A DNA stretch of 64,000 nucleotides from Antedon mediterranea (GCF_964355755.1 NC_092677.1:28518175-28582174), one strand, 5' to 3'; positions 26,939-39,430 are shown, numbered from the stretch's first letter. Numbers and translations are program-made. Notes: a model not told the origin generated them from the letters alone.

Positions 26939-29230
26939 GTGGAAATACTCGGAAATACTCGGAACTATTTGGAACTACTCGGAACTACTCGGAAGTACTC
27001 GGAACTACACAGAACTACTCGGAACTACTCGAAACTTCTCAGAACAACTCAGAACTACTCGTCAATATTCGGAACTATTTGGAACTACTCGGAATTACTC
27101 GGAACTACTCGGATCTCCTTGTAACAACACGGAACTACTCGGGACTACTCTGAACTACTCTGAACTACTCTGAACTACTCGGAACTATTCGGAACTACTC
27201 GGAACTACTCGGAACTACTCGGCACTACTCGGAACTTCTCGGAACTACTCGGAACTTCTCGGAACTACCGGAACTACTCGGAACTACTCGGAACTACTCG
27301 AAAATATTCGGAAATACTCAGAACTTATCGGAACTTATCGGAACTACTCGGAACTACTCGGAACTAAACTGAACTACTCGGAACTTCTCAGAAATATTTG
27401 GAACTACTCGAAACTACTCTGAACTAACTAATCTGAATTAATCTAAATTACTCGGAACTACTCGGAAATACTCGGAACTTCTTGGAACTACTCGTCATTA
27501 TTCGGAACTACTCGGAACTACTCGGAAATACTCGGAACTTATTGGAACTTATTGGAACTTATCGGAAATACTCGGAACTACTCGGAAATACTAGGAACTA
27601 CTTGGAACTTCTCAGAAATATTTGGAACTACTTGGAACTACTCTGAACTAACTAATCTGAACGAAACTTAACTACTCGGAACTACTCGGAACTACTCGGA
27701 ACTTCTCATAAATATTTGGAAGTACTCTGAACTAACTAATATGAACTAATCTGAACTACTCGGAACTACTGGGAACTACTCGGAACTATTCGGAAATACT
27801 CGGAAATACTCTGAACTACTCTGAACTACTCGGAACTACTCGTCATTATTCGGAACTACTCAGAACTACTCGGAACTACTCGGATCTCCTTGTAACAACA
27901 CGGAACTACTCGGGACTACTCTGAACTACTCTGAACTATTCGGAACTACTCGGAACTACTCGGCACTACTCGGAACTTCTCAGAACTACTCGGAACTTCT
28001 CGGAACTACCGGAACTACTCGGAACTACTCGGAACTTATCGGAACTACTCGGCACTACTAGGAACTACTCGGAACTACTCGGAACTAAACTGAACTACTC
28101 GGAACTTCTCAGAAATATTTGGAAGTACTCGGAACTACTCTGAACTAACTAATCTGAATTAATCTGAACTACTCGGAACAACTCGGAACTACTCGCAACT
28201 TCTCGGAACTACTCGTCATTATTCGGAACTACTCGGAAATACTCGGAACTACTCGGAACTTATTGGAACTTATCGGAACTACTCGGAAATACTCAGAACT
28301 ACTCGGAACTACTCTGAACTAACTAATCTGAACTAAACTGAACTACTCGAAACTATTTGGAATACTTGGAAATACTCGGAACTATTGGAACTACTCGGAA
28401 CTTCTCGGAACTACTCTGAACTACTCTGTACTACTTGGAACTACTCGGCACTACTCGGAACTATTCGGAAATACTGAAAACTTATCGGAACTAACTAATC
28501 TGAATTAATCTGAACTACTCGGAACTACTCGGAAATACTCGAAACTAAACTGAACTACTCGAAACTACTCGGAACTTCTAAGAAATATTTGGAACTACTC
28601 TGAACTAACTAATCTGAACTAAACTGAACTACTCAGAAATACTCGGAAATACTCGGAAATACTCGGAACTACTCGGAACTACTAGGAACTACTTGGAACT
28701 ACTCGGAACTACTCGGAACTAAACTGAACTACTCGGATCTACTCGAAACTACTCGGAACTTCTCAGAAATATTTGGAACTACTCGGAACTACTCTGAACT
28801 AACTAATCTGAACTAAACTGAACTACTCGGAACTACTCGGAACTTCTCATGAATATTTGGAAGTACTCTGAACTAACTACTCGGAAATACTCGGAAATAC
28901 TTGGAACTATTTGGAACTACTCGGAACGACTCGGAACTACTCGGGACTACTCGGAAGTACTCGGAACTACACAGAACTACTCGGAACTACTCGAAACTTC
29001 TCAGAACAACTCAGAACTACTCGTCAATATTCGGAACTATTTGGAACTACTCGGAATTACTCGGAACTACTCGGATCTCCTTGTAACAACACGGAACTAC
29101 TCGGGACTACTCTGAACTACTCTGAACTACTCGGAACTACTCGGCACTACTCGGCACTACTCAGAACTACTCGGCACTACTCGGAACTACTCGGAACTTC
29201 TCGGAACTACCGGAACTACTCGGAACTATT
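26939..29230 (+). repeat. 10-bp satellite between LINE A and LINE B
   Basis: CGGAACTACT-type array with the usual marker blocks. It holds two paralogous modules: the one right of LINE A (26939-27460) closely matches the one flanking LINE B (28878-29230 plus 35811 onward). No gene; a plus frame that runs from here into LINE B at 29231 is a chance fusion. Confidence 0.92.
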
Positions 29231-30465
29231 AAAATCAATATATGATAAACACTTTCCTCTCCTCAAAAACGAAAAAAAAAATAATAAATTAAAGTCATGG
29301 ATGTCTAATGGCCTACTTAATTCAATTAAACACAAACATAAACTGTACTCTAAATTTATCCATTGTCCCACCCAAAAAAATGAAACAGCCTTTAAACAAT
29401 TCCGTAATAAATTAAATACTACAATTAAAGCTGCAAAAAAAAATTATTTTCACAAAACGTTTCTCAAACACAAAAATGATATTAAGGCAACTTGGAAATC
29501 AATTAATTCCCTGCTCAATAAATCAAATAATACACATACAAATACTTCTTTCAATTTTCAAGGTGAGTTGACTAATGATTCCAATATAATTTCAAATGCC
29601 TTTAACAAATATTTTTCTGAAATCGGCCCTTCACTTGCTAATAAAATTCCCAATAGTAACAGATCATTTAAAGACTTTTTACCCAACCCTACCCCTAACT
29701 CAATATTCTTTACTCCAGTCAATGAGGCCGAAGTTTTTAAAATCATTTCTACCTTTAAAAACAACAAATCACCCGGTATTGATGATTTCCAAACCAAGCC
29801 CATCAAACATATTGCCGATCTCATTTCTTTTCCACTTACCCATATTTTTAATCTTGCTTTATTAAAGGGTGTTTTCCCAGACGGGATGAAGTTTGCGCGC
29901 GTTACCCCTATCTACAAATCTGGAAACAAATCTGATTTCTCTAACTATCGCCCCATCTCTGTCCTCTCTATTTTCTCTAAAGCTTTAGAAAGGGTAATCT
30001 ACGATCGTACATTTTCATTTATCTCAAAACATGACATTCTTCACAAAAATCAATATGGCTTTAGAAAAGGTCACAACACACCCATGGCTCTCATTGACTT
30101 AACAAACAAAATTGTTGACGCATTTGAAAGTGGCCATCTAGCCATCGGCGTTTTTATAGATTTGTCAAAGGCATTCGACACAATAGACCACAACATACTT
30201 TTATTTAAACTATCCCACTATGGAATTAGAGGGCCCGCATATGATCTTTTCAAAAGTTACCTTACCAATCGTTTCCAATGTACCAAGTATTCTAATTCTG
30301 TCTCCAACTTCAACCCTGTTACTTGTGGTGTTCCCCAGGGCTCTCTTCTTGGCCCCCTCCTATTTATTCTATATATTAATGATATATATCTTTCTTCTGC
30401 AATTCTTAATTTTTTTCTATATGCTGACGACACCACTGTTTATTACTCTGACCCTGATATTCAAA
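29231..30465 (+). mobile_element. LINE B, 5' part (interrupted by LINE C)
   Basis: A 5'-truncated non-LTR retrotransposon that begins mid-ORF2, after the endonuclease, as expected when target-primed reverse transcription stops early. The coding text continues at 34785 in the same frame once the 4.3-kb LINE C is set aside: codon CAA at 30462-30464 plus A 30465 joins CC at 34785-34786. The left flank is satellite ending CGGAACTATT. An empty version of the same site lies near 27296. Confidence 0.9.
29231..30465 (+). pseudogene. LINE B reverse transcriptase (palm part)
   Basis: The open frame has no ATG of its own at the truncation and runs on from satellite text upstream. In order it shows the linker (KSWMSNGLLNSIKHKHKLYS), KSPGIDDFQTKPIKH, RVTPIYKSGNKSDFSNYRP, QYGFRKGHNTP, IDLSKAFDTIDH (first catalytic Asp), YGIRGPAYDLFKSYL, GVPQGSLLGPLLF and YADDTT (catalytic Asp pair, 30420-30431). 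No internal stop or frameshift is present up to the LINE C insertion at 30465, so before that insertion the RT part was intact. The endonuclease domain is absent. Similarity to LINE C is at family level only. The short out-of-frame tail after 30465 belongs to LINE C. Confidence 0.9.
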
Positions 30466-30466
30466 G

Positions 30467-30715
30467 CCAAGGCATATCATTGCCCGTTTTCTCTCATACG
30501 CTTCTAAGATTGAAGTTATGAAACAACGAAGTTCTGCGCTAGATAGCCAGAAATTTTATATCATAGATGATCTTACTGCTGCCGATCTACTGGAAAAAAA
30601 GAAATGGAGATCACAAGTAAAAGAGATGTACAATAAAGGTACCAAGCTTCGTTTTACGGCTGGAAAATGGCGAAATTCAACTGGCATTCCGGTAAACTTT
30701 TCGAAATTCCATTGA
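30467..30715 (+). pseudogene. LINE C ORF1 C-terminal fragment (RNA-binding protein)
   Basis: The frame is open from the element's first bases to the TGA at 30713-30715. It starts PRHIIARFLSYASKIEV and continues FYIIDDLTAADLLEKKKW, VKEMYNKGTKLRF and TAGKWR. This pattern (PRxIIxRF, then DLT, then a basic helix and GK-K-RF-GKW) matches the C-terminal domain of L1-type ORF1 proteins, which coat LINE RNA. The N-terminal coiled coil and RNA-recognition part are absent through 5' truncation. An internal ATG at 30518 is not the real start. The reading ends in a 34-bp direct duplication that includes the stop. Confidence 0.72.
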
Positions 30716-30748
30716 AATAGTTCCGGTAAACTTTTCGAAATTCCATTG
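30687..30748 (+). repeat. 34-bp direct duplication across the ORF1 stop
   Basis: The 28-bp text starting TTCCGGTAAACTTTTCG occurs at 30687-30714 and again at 30721-30748, a period of 34 bp. The first copy encodes the last residues of ORF1 and most of its stop codon; the second lies in the spacer. Confidence 0.85.
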
Positions 30749-31159
30749 CCATACTAGTGATCGGAATGTTGTTGTAAACACTTGGACTGTCTAAGAAGCA
30801 TTTCTTCTTTACAAATTCAATCCATTATTAATTTTACAACAGACTAAGAATCTTTTATCCATTATTTTCCTTACATCTGCATACTTTGCTTAATTTGTAT
30901 AAGCCTCTTGATTGATTTTACATAATAATTTTACAATAGCGTTTTCAGGAGTCTGTTCTCACATAATTGCATTGTCATAAGATGTTTAAACCACTTAAAA
31001 CCATTTATTCACCTTTGTTTTATTGTTACCCCCCAATTCTTAACTTGCTTCTTTATATTTACGTTCTTGTACTTTTCTGTTTTTACGTAACATTACCAGG
31101 CATCTTTTATTACATACTATTGAATAAACTGATCACATTATGTATCGTTAGATATTCTC
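30749..31159 (+). other. LINE C spacer between ORF1 and ORF2
   Basis: A/T-rich, with no convincing coding text. A short open frame (30967-31173) overlapping the ORF2 start has no recognisable motif. The spacer is long for a LINE, and I see no clear element in it for translating ORF2. Confidence 0.5.
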
Positions 31160-34100
31160 ATGGACCCTTTTGACAATATAGATGCATTCCCATTTAATCA
31201 CATTATTGATAATGATGAATTCTTGCATGTCATTCACTATTACTTTTGTGACGATAGAATTGACTTTGATAGATTTAATTCTTTAATTTTTAACCCTTTT
31301 GATATTAATTTTAAAGATGTTATTAATGACAACGATGCCCAATTATTTTCCGAAAATATTGAATCTTGTGCCTATGAATATATTGATAGTCTTAACAACA
31401 AATATTCAACCCAAGATTATTCATTTAGTATCTTTCACTTAAACGCACGCAGTCTTGTTAAACATTTTAACGATATCAATGTATGCGTAGGTGCTATTAA
31501 CCATGAATTCTCAGCACTATGCTTCACCGAAACTTTTTTTAATCATAATACGCCTTTTTCCTTTTATAATATTCCCAATTATAACCTCTTGCATGTTTCA
31601 CGAGCTGATAGACCAGGAGGAGGCGTTGCCATTTACCTACACCAGAGATTTAAATATATTCTTCGCCCTGATTTATCATTTATCATTACTAATGGTTCGG
31701 AATCTCTTTTCATTGAAATCGATGCACAACCCAAAAACATAATCCTTGGAGTAGTATATCGTTTGCCTGAATTATCCATTAACACATTTAATAAAGATAT
31801 CTCTAATTTAATTGACACCATTAATAATGAGAAAAAAACAGCATATATTTCAGGAGACTTTAATATTAACTTGTTAAATTCCAAAACACATAAAGGTACT
31901 TCTGATTTTGTTAATACTTTATTTCAATCAAATTATTATCCTCTTATTACTAGGCCAACTAGAATTACGCGTAATTCTGCAACTTTAATCGACAATATTT
32001 TTTGTAATAATCTATATGATAACATTTCTTCCGGAATTCTATATTCGGACATCTCGGATCACTTTCCTGTTTTCTTGTTAGTACATAAATCAGAACCTCT
32101 CCAACACCTGAAACCTAAATCAAAATATATATACATAAAAAAAGTCAATGATATTTCAATTTCTGCCTTAAGTAATGATTTGTCAAATGTTGACTGGACT
32201 AGTATTTATAACTCCAATGAACCCAATGAGGCATACGCTTTATTCAACGACATATTTAGTACATTATATAATAACAACATTAAAACCACTCGTTCCAGAC
32301 GCAATATTCGGAAAGAAAAAAAAACCTTGGATAACTAAATGCTTAATTAAATCTATCGACAAAAAACACAAATTATATAAAACATTTCTTATATCTAAAA
32401 AGCAAAAGGACAAAGATAAATATGTTAAATATCGAAATGTACTTACCAAAATCCTTCGTACTGCCCAAAAGAATTACTTCAGTGACAAATTTGAATTCCA
32501 TAAAAATAACATCCAAAAAACCTGGCAAACAATAAATGGAGTCCTTGGCAAGAAATCTCGTAAACCGTTTCCTTCTCACTTTATTAACAATGACATTGAA
32601 TTAAATAATCCTCAACAAATTGCAACTGAATTCAATAATTATTTTACTAGTATAGGGCCAAATTTAGTTAACAAAATACATGTGTCGGATAATGATAATT
32701 ATACTTCTACCCTACCTCGTCCATGTGTGCACTCTCTCTTTCTTAGTCCTGTAACCGAACATGAAGTTGTCAGTATAATACTTTCCCTCAAAGATAATAA
32801 ATCTCCTGGGTTTGATGGGTTTTCCAATAAAATTATTAAACGTGTTTCTAATTTTATATGCAAACCCTTAACTCACATTTTTAATACTTCTTTTCAAACC
32901 GGTATTTTTCCTGATTCTTTTAAAATAGCTAAAGTCATCCCTATCTACAAGAAAGAAGATCCTCATCATTTCAATAACTACAGACCAATCTCCCTACTTC
33001 CTTGTTTCTCAAAATTAATTGAAAAAATAATGCATAATCGAATTTCTTCCTTTTTAACTAAACATAACATTTTATTTAAAGGCCAATATGGTTTCAGGAA
33101 AAAGTATTCAACAGATCTTGCTTTATTAGATATTTTTGACAAAATTACAATTGCCCTGAGTAAAAATGAGTTTTCTGTTGGCATTTTCCTTGATTTATCT
33201 AAGGCCTTCGATACTATTAACCACGATATTTTAATTCATAAACTTTCAAATTACGGTATCAGAGGCCTTCCTTTAAAACTAATTAAAAGCTACCTTTCCA
33301 ATCGTGTTCAGTTTACTTCCTTAAATAATTTTAACTCTTCCTATTCCCGTTTAACCTGTGGTGTTCCCCAAGGATCGATTCTTGGACCACTCTTATTCCT
33401 GATTTTTGTTAACGATATACCAAACAGCTCTAAATTACTAAATTTTATCTTATTTGCTGACGACACAAATATTTTTTTCTCTCATCCTAAATTAAATACC
33501 TTGTTTAAAATTGTCAATGATGAGTTACTTAAAGTTTCAAATTGGCTCAAACACAATAAATTAACTCTTAATACATTCAAAACGAACTATATAATATTTT
33601 CTAAACGTAAAATTTCAAATTCTTTAAATGAACAAATATACATTGATAATAAAATGATCAAACGAGTTAATGAAACCCAATTTTTAGGAGTAACCATAGA
33701 TGCCTCTCTGACTTGGAAACTACATATAAATAAAATCAGTAATCTAGTTTCTAGAAATGTTGGAATATTGAACAAATTAAAACATATCTTCCCTCAAAAA
33801 ACCTTATTAACCCTTTATAATACTTTAGTTTTGCCTTACCTTTCTTATGCCAATTTATGTTGGGCAATTACTCTAGATAAATTTAATACGTTATGCCCCT
33901 GGACAAGTCTAGAGAAAACTCAAATTGACCGCCTTTTTAAACTACAAAAACGTGCACTTCGGATTTGCGCGGGAGAATCATTTAGAGCCCATACAAAATT
34001 ACTTTTTAAAAGATTTAACGTTTTAAACATTTATGATTTAAATAAATTACAAGTTGCCTCATTTATGTACCGTTTATCTAACAATTTACTGCCTCCACAT

Positions 34101-34328
34101 TTTAATGCTTTATTTACAAGAATTGACGAACGCCATTCCTATAAAACCCGATCCTCTGTTAACAATTATATCCTTGATAATTTAAATGTTAAGGCTCGAC
34201 GATTTTCTATGTATTATTTTGGTCCCAAACTTTGGACTTCACTCTCAAATGAACTTAAACAGAAATCTTCCTTTTCTAGTTTTAAATCTAATTTCAAACA
34301 CAAAATGGTGTCAGAATATGCTACATAA
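31160..34328 (+). pseudogene. LINE C ORF2 (endonuclease + reverse transcriptase), one frameshift
   Basis: From ATG 31160, an acidic N-terminus of about 95 residues leads into a complete endonuclease: FHLNARSL, FTETF (metal-binding Glu), RPGGGVAIYL, GVVYRLPE, SGDFNINLL, TLIDNIFCNN and SDISDHFPVF. At a run of nine A (32316-32324) the frame moves by +1: the first frame ends at 32338, while the other continues KKPWITKCLIKS. The RT then shows SPGFDGFSNKII, VIPIYKKED, RPISLLPCFSK, FLDLSKAFDTINH, GVPQGSILGP and FADD (33453-33464), followed by thumb and C-terminal blocks (TQFLGVTIDASLTWK, YFGPKLWTSL) to the stop at 34326-34328. All catalytic residues that I can check are present. The A-run could be a true mutation, a polymorphism or a sequencing error. 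The length is about right for a CR1/L2-type ORF2. Confidence 0.9.
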
Positions 34329-34633
34329 ATTTTCGCCGATCTTTTATCCTTATTTATTTGGTGGTGATACATGGCATTAAATCCTTCACCCTGGTATTCA
34401 ATAATCTCCGCTACATTGTATCGTTATACTTGTTATTATACCATATTTAATTATATTTCATATTGTACTCTAATTGTTATCATTATCCCTTTTATCATAT
34501 ATTATATAATTGCCTGGTTTATCTTAACTTCTATAATTTAAATTTTTTTTTATTTCTTTATTTTATGTACTTTCACTATTATATATTTATATTTTAGTCT
34601 ACTCTGTAGCAATGTTAGTATACTTAGGCATAC

Positions 34634-34675
34634 GGGAGTCACGACTTAAAGTTCAGTGAACTTACTGTGACTTCC
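34634..34675 (+). other. LINE C 3' UTR stem-loop
   Basis: Outer stem GGAGTCAC / GTGACTTCC (one bulge) and inner hairpin AAGTTC-AGT-GAACTT, about 110 bp before the (AAACG)n tail. It has the same two-part design as the hairpins in LINEs A, B and D. Read by eye. Confidence 0.6.
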
Positions 34676-34720
34676 ATCCACCCACATTTAATATATGTTA
34701 TGTTATGTAAATGTAAATGA

Positions 34721-34740
34721 TATATATATATATATATATA
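34721..34740 (+). repeat. TA microsatellite in LINE C 3' UTR
   Basis: About ten TA units between the hairpin and the tail of LINE C; probably a slippage expansion. Confidence 0.85.
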
Positions 34741-34760
34741 AGTGAGTGGAAAAAATAAAT

Positions 34761-34784
34761 AAACGAAACGAAACGAAACGAAAA
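34761..34784 (+). repeat. LINE C 3' tail, (AAACG)4 plus A-run
   Basis: Four AAACG units and AAAA at the 3' end of the element, directly followed by resumed LINE B coding text. Short microsatellite tails instead of poly(A) are usual for CR1/L2-like elements. Confidence 0.85.
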
Positions 34785-35575
34785 CCTTATTTAATACTGT
34801 TAATACCAATTTGACCCTCATGTCTCAATACTTTTCAGCTAACAAACTTTCTCTTAACCACAAAAAATGTAACTTCATCCTGTTTGGGACCCCTCAGAAA
34901 ATTAAAAACATTGATACTGCAAACTATAACATTTCTATTAACAATCATGATATTCCCTCAGTCCAATCTGCTACATTTTTAGGAGTTCATCTTGACAGTC
35001 GACTTTCATGGAAAAATCACATCAATTTTGTTGAGAATAAAATTTCAAAAAGTCTTGGCATCATCACTAGACTTTCTTCTTTTTCACCCCCTAACATTCT
35101 TCGTATCCTGTACTGCTCCCTCATCCTGCCTTATCTTAACTATTGCAATATTGTCTGGTGCAACTCTTATCCTTCCAGTATTAGAAGACTTCAAACTCTT
35201 CAAAAAAAGGCCATCAGGGTTATATCTGGTGCCCCACCCCTGTCTCATTCATCTCATCTTTTTTCAAAGCTTAATCTTCTCAAAGTCTCCGATATCAATC
35301 TAACCCAACAAGGCTCGTTCATCTTTTCTTCTATTAATTCCAACCTTCCCAAACATCTCTGCTCCATGTTCACTCCAAATTCTTCAATTCATTATCATAA
35401 TACCCGTATTTGTTCAAAATTACATATTCCAACCCATAAAACCAACCACTTTCAACACAACATTAGGTATTCCGGACCCACTTTTTGGAACGATCTGCCA
35501 CTCCCCATCTTAAACTCTGTTTCTAGTAAATCATTTTTATCTAAACTTAAAAGTCACCTTATTGCCAAATATTAA
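34785..35575 (+). pseudogene. LINE B ORF2 C-terminal part
   Basis: In frame with the RT segment that ends at 30465. It reads LFNTVNTNLTLMSQYFSANK (the thumb entry), then ATFLGVHLDSRLSWKNH, ILPYLNYCNIVWCNSY, LQTLQKKAIRVISG, YSGPTFWNDLPLPIL and FLSKLKSHLIAKY, stopping at 35573-35575. These are the standard C-terminal blocks of CR1/L2/Jockey ORF2 proteins. The ATG at 34811 is internal and not a start. No stop or frameshift is seen. The gene is disabled only by 5' truncation and by the LINE C insertion. Confidence 0.9.
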
Positions 35576-35663
35576 CTTTTACTCGGTCAATTTTTTTTTA
35601 TTTATTTTTTTATTTTATATTTTTTTTTATTTTTTATAAATTGTCATTGTCTGTGTCTGTAAT

Positions 35664-35712
35664 AGGTACGTCCTCCACAAGATGTGTTTTTCATCTTTCT
35701 GGGCGTGTACCT
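35664..35712 (+). other. LINE B 3' UTR stem-loop
   Basis: Outer arms AGGTACGTCC and GGGCGTGTACCT, imperfectly paired, with inner hairpin AAGATG-TGTTTTT-CATCTT, about 100 bp before the tail. Same layout as in LINEs A, C and D. Read by eye. Confidence 0.5.
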
Positions 35713-35810
35713 TCTTCTTTCGAATTTTGTTTACATATTTATTGATCACTGAAATCTATTTTGTATATGAAAGGAGAAAATAAATGTTGCTTTGAATTGA
35801 ATTGAATTGA

Positions 35811-38800
35811 AAATATTCGGAAATACTCAGAACTTATCGGAACTAAACTGAACTACTCGGAACTTCTCAGAAATATTTGGAACTACTCGAAACTACTCTG
35901 AACTAACTAATCTGAATTAATCTAAACTACTCGAAACTACTCTGAACTAACTAATCTGAATTAATCTAAACTACTCGGAACTACTCGGAACTTCTCGGAA
36001 CTACTCGTCATTATTCGGAACTACTCGTCATTATTCGGAACTACTCGGAAATACTCGGAACTTATTGGAACTTATTGGAACTTATCGGAACTACTCTGAA
36101 CTAACTAATCTGAACGAAACTTAACTACTCGGAACTACTCGGAACTACTCGGAACTTCTCATAAATATTTGGAAGTACTCTGAACTAACTAATATGAACT
36201 AATCTGAACTACTCGGAACTACTGGGAACTACTCAGAACTATTCGGAAATACTCGGAAATACTCTGAACTACTCTGAACTACTCTGAACTACTCTAAACT
36301 GCTCGGAACTACTCGGTAATACTCAGAACTACTCGTCATTATTCGGAACTACTCGGAACTACTCGGAACTACTCGAAACTACTCTGAACTAACTAATCTG
36401 AACTAAACTGAACTACTCGAAACTATTCGGAATACTCGGAAATACTCGGAACTATTGGAACTACTCGGAACTTCTCGGAACTACTCTGAACTACTCGGAA
36501 CTACTCGGCACTACTCGGAACTACTTGGAACTTCTCGGAACTGCTCGAAACTTCTCGGAACTACCGGAACTACTCGTAATAACTCGGAACTACTCTGAAC
36601 TACTCTGAACTACTCGGAAATACTTGGAACTTATCGGAACTAACTAATCTGAATTAATCTGAACTACTCGGAACTACTCGGAACTACTCGGAACTACTCG
36701 GAACTACTCGGAACTTCTCGGAACTACTCGGAAATACTCGGACATACTCGGAACTACTCGGAACTACTAGGAACTACTTGGAACTACTCGGAACTACTTG
36801 GAACTACTCGGAACTAAACTGAACTACTCGGATCTACTCGAAACTACTCGGAACTTCTCAGAAAAATTTGGAGCTACTCGGAACTACTCTGAACTAACTA
36901 ATCTGAACTAAACTGAACTACTCGGAACTACTCGGAACTTCTCATAAATATTTGGAAGTACTCTGAACTAACTAATATGAACTAATCTGAACTACTCGGA
37001 ACTTTTTGGAACTACTCGGAACTACTCGGGACTACTCGGAAGTACTCGGAACTACACAGAACTAAACAGAACTACTCGGAACTACTCGAAACTTCTCAGA
37101 ACAACTCGGAACTACTCGTCAATATTCGGAAGTATTTGGAACTACTCGGAATTACTCGGATCTCCTTGTAACAACACGAAACTACTCGGGACTACTCTGA
37201 ACTACTCTGAACTACTCTGAACTACTCGGAACTATTCGGAACTACTCGGCACTACTCAGCACTACTCGGAACTACTCGGAACTTCTCGGAACTACTCGGA
37301 AATACTCGGACATACTCGGAACTACTCGGAACTACTAGGAACTAAACTGAACTACTCGGATCTACTCGAAACTACTCGGAACTTCTCATAAATATTTGGA
37401 GCTATTCGGAACTACTCTGAACTAACTAATCTGAACTAAACTGAACTACTCGGAACTACTCGGAATTTCTCATAAATATTTGGAAGTACTCTGAACTAAC
37501 TAATATGAACTAATCTGAACTACTCGAACTATTTGGAACTACTCGGAACGACTCGGAACTACTCGGGACTACTCAGAAGTACTCGGAACTACACAGAACT
37601 AAACAGAACTACTCGGAACTACTCGAAACTTCTCAGAACAACTCGGAACTACTCGTCAATATTCGGAACTATTTGGAACTACTCGGAATTACTCGGATCT
37701 CCTTGTAACAACACGGAACTACTCGGCACTACTCGGCACTACTCGGCACTACTCGGAACTACTCGGAACTTCTCGGAACTACTCGGAACTTCTCGGAACT
37801 ACCGGAACTACTCGGAACTACTCGAAAATACTCGGAAATACTCAGAACTTATCAGAACTTATCGGAACTAGTCGGAACTACTCGGAACTTCTCAGAAATA
37901 TTTGGAACTACTCGAAACTACTCGTCATTATTCGAAACTACTCGGAACTACTCGGAAATACTCGGAACTACTCGGAACTACTCGGAACTTATTGGAACTT
38001 ATCGGAAAGACTCGGAACTACTCGGAACTACTCGGAACTTCTCAGAAATATTTGGAACTACTCGGAACTACTCTGAACTAACTAATCTGAACTAAACTGA
38101 ACTACTCGAAACTATTCGGAAATACTCGGAACGATTGGAACTACTCGGAACTTCTCTGAACTACTCGGAACTTCTCTGAACTACTCTGAACTACTCTGAA
38201 CTACTCTTAACTACTCTGAACTACTCTTAACTATTCGGAACTACTCAGCACTACTCGGAAATACTCGAAACTTCTCGGAACTACTCGGAACTACAGAAAC
38301 TACTCGGAATTACTCGGAAATACTCGAAAGTTATCGGAACTAACTAATCTGAATTAATCTGAACTACTCGGAACTACTCGGAACTACTCGAAACATCTCG
38401 GAACTACTCGGAACTACTCGGAAATACTCGGAACTTATCGGAACTACTCGGAAATACTCGGAACTACTCGGAACTACTAGGAACTACTTGGAACTACTCG
38501 GAACTAAAGTGAACTACTCGGAACTACTCGAAACTACTCGGAACTTCTCAAAAACTACTCGGAACTTCTCGAAACTACTCAGAACTTCTCAGAAATATTT
38601 GGAACTACTCTGAACTAACTAATCTGAACGAAACTTAACTACTCGGAACTACTTGGAACTACTCCGAACTTCTCGGAACTACTCCGAACTTCTCATAAAT
38701 ATTTGGAAGTACTCTGAACTAACTAATATGAACTAATCTGAACTACTCGGAACTACTGGGAACTACTCGGAACTATTCGGAAATACTCGGAAGTACTCTG

Positions 38801-39430
38801 AACTACTCTGAACTACTCTGAACTACTCTGAACTACTCGAAACTTCTCGGAACTTCTAATAACTACTCGGAACTACACTTATCTGAACTAATCTTAACTA
38901 CTCGGAAATACTCGGAACTACTTGGAAGTACTTGGAAGTACTCAGAACTACACGGAACAACTTGGAACTACTCGGAGCTTCTCGTTACTTCTCGTCACTA
39001 CTCGGAACTACTCGGAACTACCCGAAACTTCTCGGGACTGCTTGGAACTGCTCGGAACAACTCGGAACTACTCGGAACTACTCGGGACAACTCTGGATTT
39101 CTCGGAACTCCTCGTAACTTCTCGGAACTGGTCGTCATTATTTGGAACTAGTCGGAACTACTCGGAAATACTCGGAACTTATCGGAACTTCTCGGAAATA
39201 CTTGGAAATACTCGGAAATATTCGGTAATACTCGGAACTACTTGGAACTTCTCGCCACTACTCGTCACTACTAGTCACTACTCGTCACTACTCTAATCTG
39301 AACTACTCGGAACTACTCTAATCTGAACTACTCGGAACTACTCTAATCTGAACTACTCGGAACTACTCGGAACTACTAGGAAATACTCGGAAATACTCAG
39401 AACTTCTCGGAACTACTCGGAAGTACTTGG
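35811..39430 (+). repeat. 10-bp satellite between LINE B and first SINE
   Basis: CGGAACTACT-type array with the usual marker blocks. It includes a short threefold repeat of CTCTAATCTGAACTACTCGG near 39291-39360. No gene seen. Confidence 0.93.

Larger units (their letters stand above)
30466..34784 (+). mobile_element. LINE C, nearly intact LINE nested inside LINE B
   Basis: A 4.3-kb element inserted into the LINE B RT gene between 30465 and 34785. It contains the C-terminus of ORF1, a spacer of about 445 bp, a long ORF2, a 3' UTR with a hairpin and a (TA)n run, and a terminal (AAACG)4 plus A-run tail (34761-34784). It is 5' truncated within ORF1. Any target-site duplication is hidden, because both junctions fall in A-runs. 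With one frameshift in ORF2 and otherwise open coding text, this is the youngest-looking LINE in the window, and nesting proves it is younger than LINE B. Confidence 0.92.
34785..35810 (+). mobile_element. LINE B, 3' part with tail
   Basis: Continuation of LINE B after LINE C: the rest of ORF2, then a 3' UTR of about 235 bp with T-rich tracts, a hairpin and a GAATTGAATTGAATTG tail (35794-35809), after which satellite resumes at AAAATATTCGG. The resumed satellite matches what follows the empty site at 27297. Confidence 0.9.

Noticed and set aside
28911-30521. A 536-residue frame joining satellite peptide to reverse transcriptase
   Set aside because: The N-terminal part is open satellite and the C-terminal part is 5'-truncated LINE B. 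The fusion is by chance and ends by running into LINE C.
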